From assembly GCA_030849805.1 (NCBI GenBank), contig JASANZ010001771.1:1-14511 (forward strand): a stretch of 14,511 bases of DNA, read 5' to 3'. The first letter of the stretch is position 1, and every line of letters begins with the position of its first letter. A program made the translations under genes and the position numbers. Below, piece after piece: positions 7,292-14,511 of this stretch. Below the pieces are notes generated by a model that worked only from the letters and a program-made list of their open reading frames with translations, did no database searches and had not been told where the DNA came from. This DNA is from Sergeia podlipaevii. Lineage: Eukaryota > Euglenozoa > Kinetoplastea > Trypanosomatida > Trypanosomatidae.

Positions 7292-10200
7292 CTAGCTCCC
7301 AAGAAACCTTCTGAGTGGGCTGGAGAGAGCCGTACCGAACGGAGACTGCGCAAACGATGACGTCCTTACCCCTGCTGAGTCTGTCTCCACTTCTGCCCCG
7401 TTTGTGTGGCCATGACCTATCTGGTCCACGTTACCACTGGGAGTGACTACGGCTTCTTCATTCAACTGTGGACCAACGCCACCTTNTTGGGTCACACAGT
7501 GAAGTAGCGGAGTATGCTCGGCACTTGGGAAAATGGACGCACGCGTCGAGCGTGAAACGATTTCTCCACAAGAATAGGGACGGTACCTTGAAGAGGACAC
7601 GCCAAACTCACCCGAGCGATCACGCAGAGAAGATGCGTTCGTTTCATTACCGCTCGGGAGATGCGTATGAGGAGCTGTGGTGGCGCTGCTGCCGGCGTCA
7701 TCGTGATATAGACTGAGTGGCGAAGTGATGTCGCGAGAGACAGCGACGCCTCTACCGAGCACGACTGAGTCAGCAAAATCAACATTGTCGTTGCCACGAA
7801 TCACGATGCCAGTTCCAAGTCGATGACAAGCGCTACCAATATAGTTCTTTTCATCTTCCTCTGCTACATCAAAGTGACGCACATTACGCATAAACTGCGC
7901 CTCTGTGCTGTTCTCAGAGGTACCCGCCACACAGCCCTCCCTCATGGGCAACGATCGATTAAGCTCACAAAACATGGGCACAGAGCCACCCTTGTCAGTC
8001 TCTGTCGCCTGCATCTGCGCATGTGGCTGCGCAAGGGCATCGCATTTGCTTTCTTGATGGTGACGGCGACTGCGCTGGATCCACGGATGCTGAAACAGTT
8101 CAAACACACTCCGCCGTTCCGCCGGGTCAAGAGACAAGCAGTTTCTTACGAAGTCAACTGCTTCGGCGCTGATCTCGCCACGCTCTCCCTGCACCACAGA
8201 CGGCGGAAGGGCCTCTGCCCACGTATCGGTGTACGGTCGGCACACTTTCCCACGGAGTAACTCACAAAGCACGATGCTGTCAGCCATGCTCCCCTCCGTT
8301 GTGTCACTACTGTCACTGCTCATGGCGGCACCTAGCGAGACTACGTTACTCACCACCTCATCCTCGGGTCTACTTGCACCTTGCGTACCAGTGTTGCTTC
8401 CAGCGTGGTGCTCGCGCTGCTGGCCTTCAGAGCATTCGCCAAAAAGATCCTTGCATGTGTCAAAACTCTGAATCCTACTCGCCTCATGAAGCCCTGCAGG
8501 CGCTGTTGCCGCTACGGCGGTCCCACCAAGACTGCTATCGCACTCGTCGCACTGTTTCACCTCACCAGTCGTCAGCACACAGAGACTATCCGTGGTGTGC
8601 AGCATATTTGTCGCAGCGCTGCTGCGTGTGTTTGTGAAGTCGTTACTACCCTCACAGCTCGGGGTATAACCTTGCTGCTGTTTGCTAATACTACAGTGCA
8701 TCTCCGGTACTAATGGGAGTGATGTACTATTGATATGATTCACGGTGCTACTGCCTTTCCCAGCACCAACTGCACTCTCCCCTCCTACCTCTTCGATGAC
8801 ACTTTCACCTGCAGGACGACTTCCGCTATTACTGTTGTCGCACTCATCCTTCTCAGCAACGGCGTACATGGCGGTTGGGTGGTACAGCGGTGCAACAAGT
8901 GTGACAGGGGACGCCTCATGCGTCCTTGAGGTGCTAGTCGTAACCCCATCCCATGTCTCACGGTATTGTCTAAACTGCTGAGCAGGCGGGGCGCGATACC
9001 CCTCCGGACCATAGGCCGCCACATAGGCGTCTCTGAAAGGGTCAGGGCAGCTGAGCACCGCAGCTAGCTGTGTGCTTGCGTCAGAGGCGGTCCAGGGCAG
9101 GTGTCCCATAAGTAGCGTAAAGGCAGTCACGCCGAGAGCAAAGACGTCGCCTTTGAAGAGGTCCGCACCGACCGCGCTAAGCGTGGCAGCACACCAGCGC
9201 TGATAGTCCTCCACTGTGGTGGTTGGCACTGATGACGCAGAGGAGAAGGTCGAGTCGATAGGGATTTTGTGACTACTACCACAACCAGCGTGCACAGCAT
9301 CTTCCGTTGTTGCCATCATTGTAGCACTACTTTTGAGACGAGCTGCGTCGTGGTCCTTCCACGGAACCCTTGTAGTAGTGGAAGTGGTGATGGCAGTTGC
9401 CCCTCCACATACGTAATTGCTTGACACGTGGTTACACGGAGACGATGCCGTTGTCGTTGCTGTTGTTGCTGCTCCTGCTTTTGGTACTGCCGATGCGTCC
9501 TGGTACAGACAAAGCGAATTACTGCTCTCTTGAAGTAAGAGCGAACCATGCGCGTTGGAGAAAAATGTCGTGTCGCAAAGTGGATGGAATCCCTTACGAA
9601 GCGCTAACTCGTCCTTGCTCATGACCATCTTGCGAGGCTGCTGTGGCTGCTGTGGCTGCTGCTCTACATCTCCATCGTTTTCTGGAGCATCCACTGCTAC
9701 AGCTACAGTACTGCTGTCCTCTGCTGTAGTGACGGTAGTCACTACATTACTGCTAAGCCCAGACACTGTTGTTGTGGTGCTGTTCACTTGGTAAAGCACT
9801 GAGCCAACGTCAACTGGAGCTGTGAGGGCAGGTATCTGTGCATTCTTCGAGGACATCAAAAACGCACGCGTCTGGGATGTACTCGACGTGGAAGTTCTCA
9901 TGTAGAGATTGTTGCCATCCTCCGTCGGCAGCTGCGCGCATGTGGAGTCATCGTCCATAACAATAGGAAGCAAGCTCAGACTCGGCTGGCTAAATTCACG
10001 ACTGCAATGCAGATGTGGCTCCACCCCCTTCTCTCCAGCGGTCTCTACCTTGCACGACCTCGTCACTCTTATCTGGTCCTTCCCCGCTCGTTCAGTCGTA
10101 ATGGCTGACGCCGCTAGCGCTGCGGTAGAGGACTGCCGCTGTATCGCCTCATCATGACCAAGGCGTTGCGTAGTGCCGCCGCCTACCACTGTGCCACCGG

Positions 10201-12628
10201 CCGTGATTTCACCCAGGAGTACTGTTCCATCATTCTGCGTAGACCACTGAGAGACTGAGAACGCGCGCGACATGCTGAGAGACGAATGCGACGGTGTCCA
10301 GCACGCTGTTTCAAACTCGGCAGATGCGAGCATCTCAGGCGGCAAGAAGGCAACGCTGCCCTCGCGACGCGTCCGTAGCAGGACAGCATCCTCGTGAACG
10401 ATCGCTGATACACTAAAGTCGCACAACTTCACTGAGCCATCTGCGGTTAAGAGAATGTTCGCCGGCTTCACGTCCCGGTGGGCAATGCCAAGGTGGTGCG
10501 TGTACATGAGAGCGCGCAGCGCCCCAGAGATAACTTTCACTGTGGAATCTTCACTAAACGATGTAAGGCCGTCGTCGAAAGGGACAACGCTGCCGTCGCC
10601 ACGTATCGACAAAATTTCACCGCACTCTGCGAGCTCAAGAATCATGTAGATGTGGTTTTCCCGTGGATCATGCAGCACCTCCCGCAGCGCAACAATACTC
10701 TTATCTCGTAGTTGTTTCATCACCTCTATTTCACGCTTGACACACAAGTCCGCGTCATAGCTGTGCCGGTGAAGCCGTTTGAAGTCAATGATCTTTGCGG
10801 CGTAGTAGACACCGTTCTCCACACAGTAGCAGAGGCGCACAACGGAGTACGACCCCTTGCCGAGCTCATGAGCGTAGATCACGTATTTATTGTTCAATAC
10901 CGCATGAACACTACCAGGGCAAGAGGAGACCTCTTCGTCACAACTGCGAGGCACGTCGCGATTCCCGACGAGACTCTCCAGCACAGGTGCGTTCAGACAG
11001 TCTTCGTGAGCAGCGTGCATGCACTCGGCATTAAGATTCATTAAGCTGTCAGGGAGCGGAGGTGCCTTCACCGCAGCATGCGGGGTGCTAAACGGACGGG
11101 CACACAGGTAGGACGACATCTCATCGGAGATGTGCGTGTCAGCCATGATGCCTGGCGATGCTCCAATATCGGTAGAGAAATTCCACACAGTTGGTGCTGG
11201 TTGGGCAGTTCGTGTCGTGGCTGCATTTGCTTCACTCGTTTTGCAGTGCTGTGTAGTATCTTCTTCAGCAATGGGATTACGTGAAAATGATGAGTGAGAG
11301 TCAGTGGTGCCACTTGGCTGCTGTTTCAAGTTGTTGAGTGATCGACCGCTCCATGTGTGGATCAGCTGACGCTTTTCTAGAGAGCGGGAGAGCTCCAGCC
11401 CGGCGGCATTCGTTGTAGTAAAAAAAGACGCGCTGACTGGACTATGGTCAGAGGAATGGCTTCTGCTGCTAAGTGCCCCTCGGAAATAGCAAGGGGAAGA
11501 GGAGGGGTATACTGCATGAGCTTCCTTGCATCCTCCGTCTTCGTTCATGTCCGCGTCTGCGGCATCCGTGGCGGTCGTGGGGGTAATTCTTGATAGCGAT
11601 TTGATCACGTCAAGTGCTGTAAAGCTTGAAGCTGTCATGGGGTAGTCTAGAACCTCCGCTTCTGGGCCTTCTTCAAGAGCTGACAAGAGGCTGGAGCGGA
11701 AAAAAGAGTTGCCATTGTTGTGGCAGATGTTGGAGGTAGAGAAAGATGAAAAGTTGGTGAGCTGTGAAGCACCATGTCGTTGTTGGTGTTGGTTCTGCTG
11801 GTGATAGTGTTGTGAAAGCGCCTTTGCTGTCGTCACTACTGCTATCCGCGGCGGCGACGAGACGGAACGACCGTGGTAGTACTGTAACCCATCGCTTTTG
11901 CTTTGCACCACACCATTCGTATGGCTGACCTCAGCAAAAGCCATCGACTGCCCCAAAGAAGAAAATGAAGGACTACTGTGGTTCTCTTCATGCAAATCGC
12001 ACGCCTGACTGGGACTGATATCGCCACCGCCAACTCGCTGGTTCGGGTGCTGCTCACGACGAGGAGAAGTCAGTGGCACTGCAGACTCTGAGCAGCCACT
12101 ATGGAAGTAAGAAGAAGGGTGCTCATCAACAGTTATACTGCTGTTGCTTACCGTTTGTAGCGATAATAAAGGGGGGCGCACGTCTTCGCTGCGTGTGTAT
12201 GGACCTGCTGCTGCTGTTCCGGCCTGTTCACCTCCACCTTCAGCTTGAAGCCGTACATGGTAGTGAAGATGTTTTTTCTCCTGGTCAACGCACTCCAGCT
12301 GTTCAGCATTGAGTGCTTCTATGCTGTCAAATGTCTGTGGAGTCTTAATGCTGTTTAGCAAAGAAGGCGGCGTGGGCTGCAAGAGCCGGTGACTAGCACC
12401 ACTACTACAAACGCTACAGCTTGATAAAAAACTCTGTCCTTCCACTGACAAAACTCCTCCGTTCATAGAAAACGCACTCATATTCTGCAGATGAGAGGGC
12501 TGCGCAACGTGCCGCGACAACTCGTTGCTTGCCACAATCTTTGCGTTGTTGTTATTGTTGTTGTAATCAAGCGGCATCTCAGAAGGGCCTGAAAACAGAA
12601 ATACATTACTGCTTCCAATACCCTCCAT
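7292..12628 (-). CDS. CaMKK/GRIK/Sak1-like Ser/Thr protein kinase with two large catalytic-domain insertions (1,778 aa)
   Basis: The product should phosphorylate proteins on Ser/Thr. By family it may act on the activation loop of an AMPK/SNF1-like kinase (inference). Residues 1-580 are a Ser/Thr/His/Gln-rich region without a recognisable domain, including Asn6 at 23-28. The kinase core runs about 582-1518. It has a glycine loop GKGSYSVV (590-597), Lys612, alpha-C Glu633, HRDVKPAN (717-724), DFS (737-739), PPE (763-765), helix-F Asp1161 in DVFALG, and DPAERR with HPWI (1501-1517). The stretch EVLHDPRENHIYMILEL and the DFSVS motif resemble CaMKK and plant GRIK kinases as I recall them. Insertions of about 380 and 270 residues split the C-lobe; without them the core is about 290 residues, a normal length. 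The tail from 1519 is low-complexity. The start is the first in-frame ATG after a TAG at 12634-12632, in a good context (G at -3 and +4). Codon 1715 is NAA because of the N at 7486. The substrate is unknown; the kinase fold is near certain. Confidence 0.96.
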   Translation of the reverse strand: MEGIGSSNVFLFSGPSEMPLDYNNNNNNAKIVASNELSRHVAQPSHLQNMSAFSMNGGVLSVEGQSFLSSCSVCSSGASHRLLQPTPPSLLNSIKTPQTFDSIEALNAEQLECVDQEKKHLHYHVRLQAEGGGEQAGTAAAGPYTRSEDVRPPLLSLQTVSNSSITVDEHPSSYFHSGCSESAVPLTSPRREQHPNQRVGGGDISPSQACDLHEENHSSPSFSSLGQSMAFAEVSHTNGVVQSKSDGLQYYHGRSVSSPPRIAVVTTAKALSQHYHQQNQHQQRHGASQLTNFSSFSTSNICHNNGNSFFRSSLLSALEEGPEAEVLDYPMTASSFTALDVIKSLSRITPTTATDAADADMNEDGGCKEAHAVYPSSSPCYFRGALSSRSHSSDHSPVSASFFTTTNAAGLELSRSLEKRQLIHTWSGRSLNNLKQQPSGTTDSHSSFSRNPIAEEDTTQHCKTSEANAATTRTAQPAPTVWNFSTDIGASPGIMADTHISDEMSSYLCARPFSTPHAAVKAPPLPDSLMNLNAECMHAAHEDCLNAPVLESLVGNRDVPRSCDEEVSSCPGSVHAVLNNKYVIYAHELGKGSYSVVRLCYCVENGVYYAAKIIDFKRLHRHSYDADLCVKREIEVMKQLRDKSIVALREVLHDPRENHIYMILELAECGEILSIRGDGSVVPFDDGLTSFSEDSTVKVISGALRALMYTHHLGIAHRDVKPANILLTADGSVKLCDFSVSAIVHEDAVLLRTRREGSVAFLPPEMLASAEFETACWTPSHSSLSMSRAFSVSQWSTQNDGTVLLGEITAGGTVVGGGTTQRLGHDEAIQRQSSTAALAASAITTERAGKDQIRVTRSCKVETAGEKGVEPHLHCSREFSQPSLSLLPIVMDDDSTCAQLPTEDGNNLYMRTSTSSTSQTRAFLMSSKNAQIPALTAPVDVGSVLYQVNSTTTTVSGLSSNVVTTVTTAEDSSTVAVAVDAPENDGDVEQQPQQPQQPRKMVMSKDELALRKGFHPLCDTTFFSNAHGSLLLQESSNSLCLYQDASAVPKAGAATTATTTASSPCNHVSSNYVCGGATAITTSTTTRVPWKDHDAARLKSSATMMATTEDAVHAGCGSSHKIPIDSTFSSASSVPTTTVEDYQRWCAATLSAVGADLFKGDVFALGVTAFTLLMGHLPWTASDASTQLAAVLSCPDPFRDAYVAAYGPEGYRAPPAQQFRQYRETWDGVTTSTSRTHEASPVTLVAPLYHPTAMYAVAEKDECDNSNSGSRPAGESVIEEVGGESAVGAGKGSSTVNHINSTSLPLVPEMHCSISKQQQGYTPSCEGSNDFTNTRSSAATNMLHTTDSLCVLTTGEVKQCDECDSSLGGTAVAATAPAGLHEASRIQSFDTCKDLFGECSEGQQREHHAGSNTGTQGASRPEDEVVSNVVSLGAAMSSDSSDTTEGSMADSIVLCELLRGKVCRPYTDTWAEALPPSVVQGERGEISAEAVDFVRNCLSLDPAERRSVFELFQHPWIQRSRRHHQESKCDALAQPHAQMQATETDKGGSVPMFCELNRSLPMREGCVAGTSENSTEAQFMRNVRHFDVAEEDEKNYIGSACHRLGTGIVIRGNDNVDFADSVVLGRGVAVSRDITSPLSLYHDDAGSSATTAPHTHLPSGNETNASSLRDRSGEFGVSSSRYRPYSCGEIVSRSTRASIFPSAEHTPLLHCVTQXGGVGPQLNEEAVVTPSGNVDQIGHGHTNGAEVETDSAGVRTSSFAQSPFGTALSSPLRRFLGS
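8282..9088 (-). other. Kinase insertion 2, between helices F and G (about residues 1181-1449)
   Basis: After the helix-F end and LPW (1177-1179), a typical kinase reaches helix G within about 10 residues. Here the helix-G-like segment SIVLCELLRGK does not appear until 1451. The first part of the insert (about 1190-1230) is rich in Tyr, Arg and Pro and is not simple sequence. The rest (about 1235-1445) is Ser/Gly/Thr-rich and looks disordered. The boundaries are estimates from motif spacing. Confidence 0.75.
9179..10321 (-). other. Kinase insertion 1, between the PPE motif and helix F (about residues 770-1150)
   Basis: In ordinary kinases the Glu of the APE motif and the helix-F Asp are about 16 residues apart. 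Here Glu765 and Asp1161 are about 395 apart. The insert is Ser/Thr/Ala/Val-rich with runs of Thr and a QQPQQPQQP tract (990-998). A less repetitive island at about 1000-1045 holds charged and aromatic residues (KDELALRKGFHPL). The reading frame is continuous and there is no stop. I looked for an intron and rejected it, because the whole insert is open and of coding-like composition. Confidence 0.85.
9638..9661 (-). repeat. Gln/Pro-encoding trinucleotide tract in the kinase
   Basis: Codons 990-997 read as a QQP-type repeat made of CAG-like codons. It lies inside insertion 1 and is a likely site of length variation. Confidence 0.85.
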
Positions 12629-12631
12629 TCC

Positions 12632-12705
12632 CTATGCAATTAAAATAAACAACAAAAAAGCAAGAACAGAAAAAGGAAACACCCACACACAAAAAAAAAG
12701 ATACA
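12632..12705 (-). promoter_or_regulatory. Candidate trans-splice acceptor next to the kinase start
   Basis: On the minus strand, a T9 run and a pyrimidine-rich stretch (12705 down to 12640) are followed by the first AG at 12633/12632. That AG leaves only GGA before the ATG. It matches the polypyrimidine-plus-first-AG rule, but use of this site would give a 3-nt leader after the spliced leader. It would also leave the AUG depletion further upstream unexplained. It may be a minor or unused site. Confidence 0.3.
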
Positions 12706-13213
12706 CTGCTTTGCAAGTGTCTTTTTAATTGCGCGTTGTTGTTGTTTAAAATTGATCTACAAGATTCACTATATCCCAAGGAATCAAAAAAAAAAGAAAC
12801 AATTATAGTAATAATCGCCAAAGAAACAATCAAATAGGTAACAAAAACAAAAAAGTAAAAGTGCCCAGGAGCAATAACAAAAACGAAAAGGAAACACAGT
12901 AAACGGGGCAACAGATAATAGTAAAAAAATTTTAAAGAAAAGGGAGCCAAAAAAAAAGTTTCAACTGTTTCAACACAAACTCGCAAAAATCTAGGCGGCC
13001 GTGCGTGCACACAAATCTTTGTTGTTATCTTTTTCTCCTACGTTCCTCTGTCCCTTTTTTTAAAACACCAACCCTGACAAAAATAAGATAATAATCGCTG
13101 GCTTATCTATAGCAAAAGAAAAAAAACTTTGCTATACGTATCGCAGTAGCAAGAGAAAGTGGGTGCTATTAGTAACTGGGTTGCTACAGAATGACAGACA
13201 ACAACAGAACCTA

Positions 13214-13234
13214 ACACACACACACACACACACA
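13214..13234. repeat. (AC)10 dinucleotide repeat
   Basis: An uninterrupted AC run in the putative kinase leader; it reads (GT)n on the coding strand. Confidence 0.95.
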
Positions 13235-13391
13235 AACGGTAACAACAACAAAAAGAGAAAAAAAAACAGTAGTAAATACAAAGAATAATAGTATTTATAT
13301 ATATAATTTAAAGGAAAAAGCACAAGAGTCTTATCAACTCTCAAATGATAATAATAAATAATAATGCAATTTGAAATATCTCTTCTTTGCA

Positions 13392-13410
13392 AAATAATAA
13401 TAATAATAAT
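13392..13410. repeat. (AAT)6 trinucleotide repeat
   Basis: AAT repeated six times in the putative kinase leader. Frames reading it as poly-Asn are not credible genes. Confidence 0.9.
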
Positions 13411-13502
13411 AAAAAGGAGAAGAAAGAAGCGCAGCCCCCCACCGTGCAGTTAAAAAAAAAAAAAAAAGAAAGATGTCTGGAAGGTATTCTCAACAACTAC
13501 AA

Positions 13503-13522
13503 TAACAACAACAACAACAACA
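13503..13522. repeat. (AAC)6 trinucleotide repeat
   Basis: AAC repeated six to seven times in the putative kinase leader; it reads (GTT)n on the coding strand. Confidence 0.9.
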
Positions 13523-14322
13523 AGATTACCCAAGACGACACAACAAGGAGAGAAAACAAAATTGTCCTTATAGCTGGAAAGAAAAAGTATATTAACAACA
13601 GCAAGACTATATTTGGAAATCTTCGTCTTTCTTCTTGTTTGATCAGTCACAAAATTCTGTACACGTATACAGACAGAAAAAAAAAAAGAGAGAAAGATAA
13701 TAATAATAAAAAAACGCACGGCAGGAAGCAATAAACTGCTAACCAAAAAAACAAAATACCGTTTTGTTGCTCTGGTTTTCTACTCAAAGAGTTCGGTGAG
13801 AATGTATAAACGTTTCCAATAAATAGGACACCTTGTTATTCTTTCTTCTATTCTTTTCTGGATAATAAAAAAATAAATAAAAAGTAGATTTAAAAAAATG
13901 ATAGTAATGAAAAGGTCGCACGCAGACTTTCCTACTCAGCCTTCGTCACTTCTGATACTCAAGTATACTTTGCTGTATTGTTGTGTTACGCTTTACTCAA
14001 AATGTGAGCTAAGGGAAGCGCCACTGGAAAACAGAGAGACTTTTCTGACTGAATATTAAATCAAAAAAAAAAATGCGAAAAAGAAAACAGAGAGAAAAGT
14101 AAAAAATGAAAAATGAGTAATTTGATGTGTTGTCGCTTTACCGTTTTAGAACGCGTTCACGCAAAAGCAACACACCAGCAGTAACTCGTAAATTGATTGA
14201 TGCTTCAAAGAAAAAATAAAAAGGAAAAAAAAATTGAGTGATAAAAATAGAAAAATGAAAGATATTTTAAACAAAATGTATAGCTATGTAAATATGTACA
14301 GGTAATGGCTTCCACCAAGCAA

Positions 14323-14342
14323 ATATATATATATATATATAT
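14323..14342. repeat. (AT)10 dinucleotide repeat
   Basis: An alternating A/T run flanked by two copies of TCCACCA. Confidence 0.95.
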
Positions 14343-14511
14343 CCACCAATATATAAAGAGGGAGAAGAAGGCAAAACTCAGGAAAAAAAAAAGAAAAAAA
14401 CAATACTATAGAAAGAAGTAGGACAACCCCTCCCCTTCAATCACAAACAAAAAAAAAAGGTGCTGATCTTTGGAATATGTTTGTTTAAATACCTTTCACA
14501 GCGAACGTACT

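Larger units (their letters stand above)
12629..14511 (-). promoter_or_regulatory. Putative AUG-free 5' leader of the kinase gene, continuing past the window edge
   Basis: There is no gene in these 1,883 nt. On the coding strand the stretch is U-rich, with T runs, (GT)n, AAC/AAT-type microsatellites and (AT)10. I read every line for CAT on the plus strand, which is ATG on the coding strand, and found none. ACT and TCA, of the same base composition, each occur about 20 times, and ATG on the plus strand about 20 times. This implies selection against upstream start codons over the whole stretch, so I infer it is mRNA leader or several alternative leaders. The 5' end is not visible. Where trans-splicing happens is not decided by the sequence. 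Confidence 0.6.

Noticed and set aside
8282..10321. Introns accounting for the kinase insertions
   Set aside because: Both stretches are fully open in frame with coding-like composition; cis-introns are very rare in trypanosomatids.
10712..11044. 110-codon plus-strand frame inside the kinase gene
   Set aside because: It is antisense to the conserved kinase core and is explained as a shadow of that frame.
13387..13734. 115-codon plus-strand frame rich in Asn and Lys
   Set aside because: It begins at TTG, is made of AAT/AAC/A-run repeats, and lies opposite the putative leader on the wrong strand.
12629..14511. Low base content of C and T as the cause of missing CAT
   Set aside because: ACT and TCA, with the same bases, are each found about 20 times in the same interval.
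1..14511. tRNA, rRNA, CRISPR, transposon ends or viral genes
   Set aside because: No B-box-like TTCGA context with a cloverleaf, no spaced direct repeats, no terminal inverted repeats and no transposase, integrase or viral motif was found by eye.

Overview
This window looks like nuclear DNA of a trypanosomatid-like protist (genus not resolvable). The evidence is two long intronless reading frames on the same (minus) strand and Ser/Thr/Ala-rich low-complexity proteins. Coding DNA is of balanced composition and is set in long AT-rich spacers full of homopolymers and dinucleotide repeats. Spacer DNA next to the genes is mostly pyrimidine-rich on the coding strand, as expected where mRNAs are made by trans-splicing. 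Standard stop codons (TAA, TAG) are used. One ambiguous base (N at 7486) suggests a draft assembly.

Layout in transcription order (right to left). 14511-12629 is a gene-free, U-rich (coding-strand sense) stretch. 12628-7292 encodes a 1,778-residue protein kinase of the CaMKK/plant GRIK/yeast Sak1-Tos3-Elm1 type. Its catalytic domain is broken by two very large insertions. 7291-6445 is the presumed 3' UTR and spacer. 6444-5570 is a second gene-free stretch read as the leader of the next gene. 5569-3374 encodes a 731-residue protein with a proline-rich N-terminal half and a central coiled coil, which I do not recognise. 3373-1 is AT-rich repeat-laden spacer or 3' UTR with no convincing gene.

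The most striking signal is not a gene. On the coding strand there is not a single ATG in the 1,883 nt upstream of the kinase start (all the way to the window edge), nor in the 875 nt upstream of the second gene. Trinucleotides of identical base composition and the opposite strand are well populated there. The stretch on the far side of the 6444 boundary has more than a dozen. I infer selection against upstream AUGs over very long mRNA leaders: roughly 0.8 kb for the second gene, where a good trans-splice acceptor lies at 6365/6364, and at least 1.9 kb for the kinase. This is much longer than usual trypanosomatid 5' UTRs.

The two genes would sit in one polycistronic unit. Nothing in the sequence ties their functions together beyond order and strand. 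By family, the kinase is a candidate activator of an AMPK/SNF1-type kinase, which is inference only.
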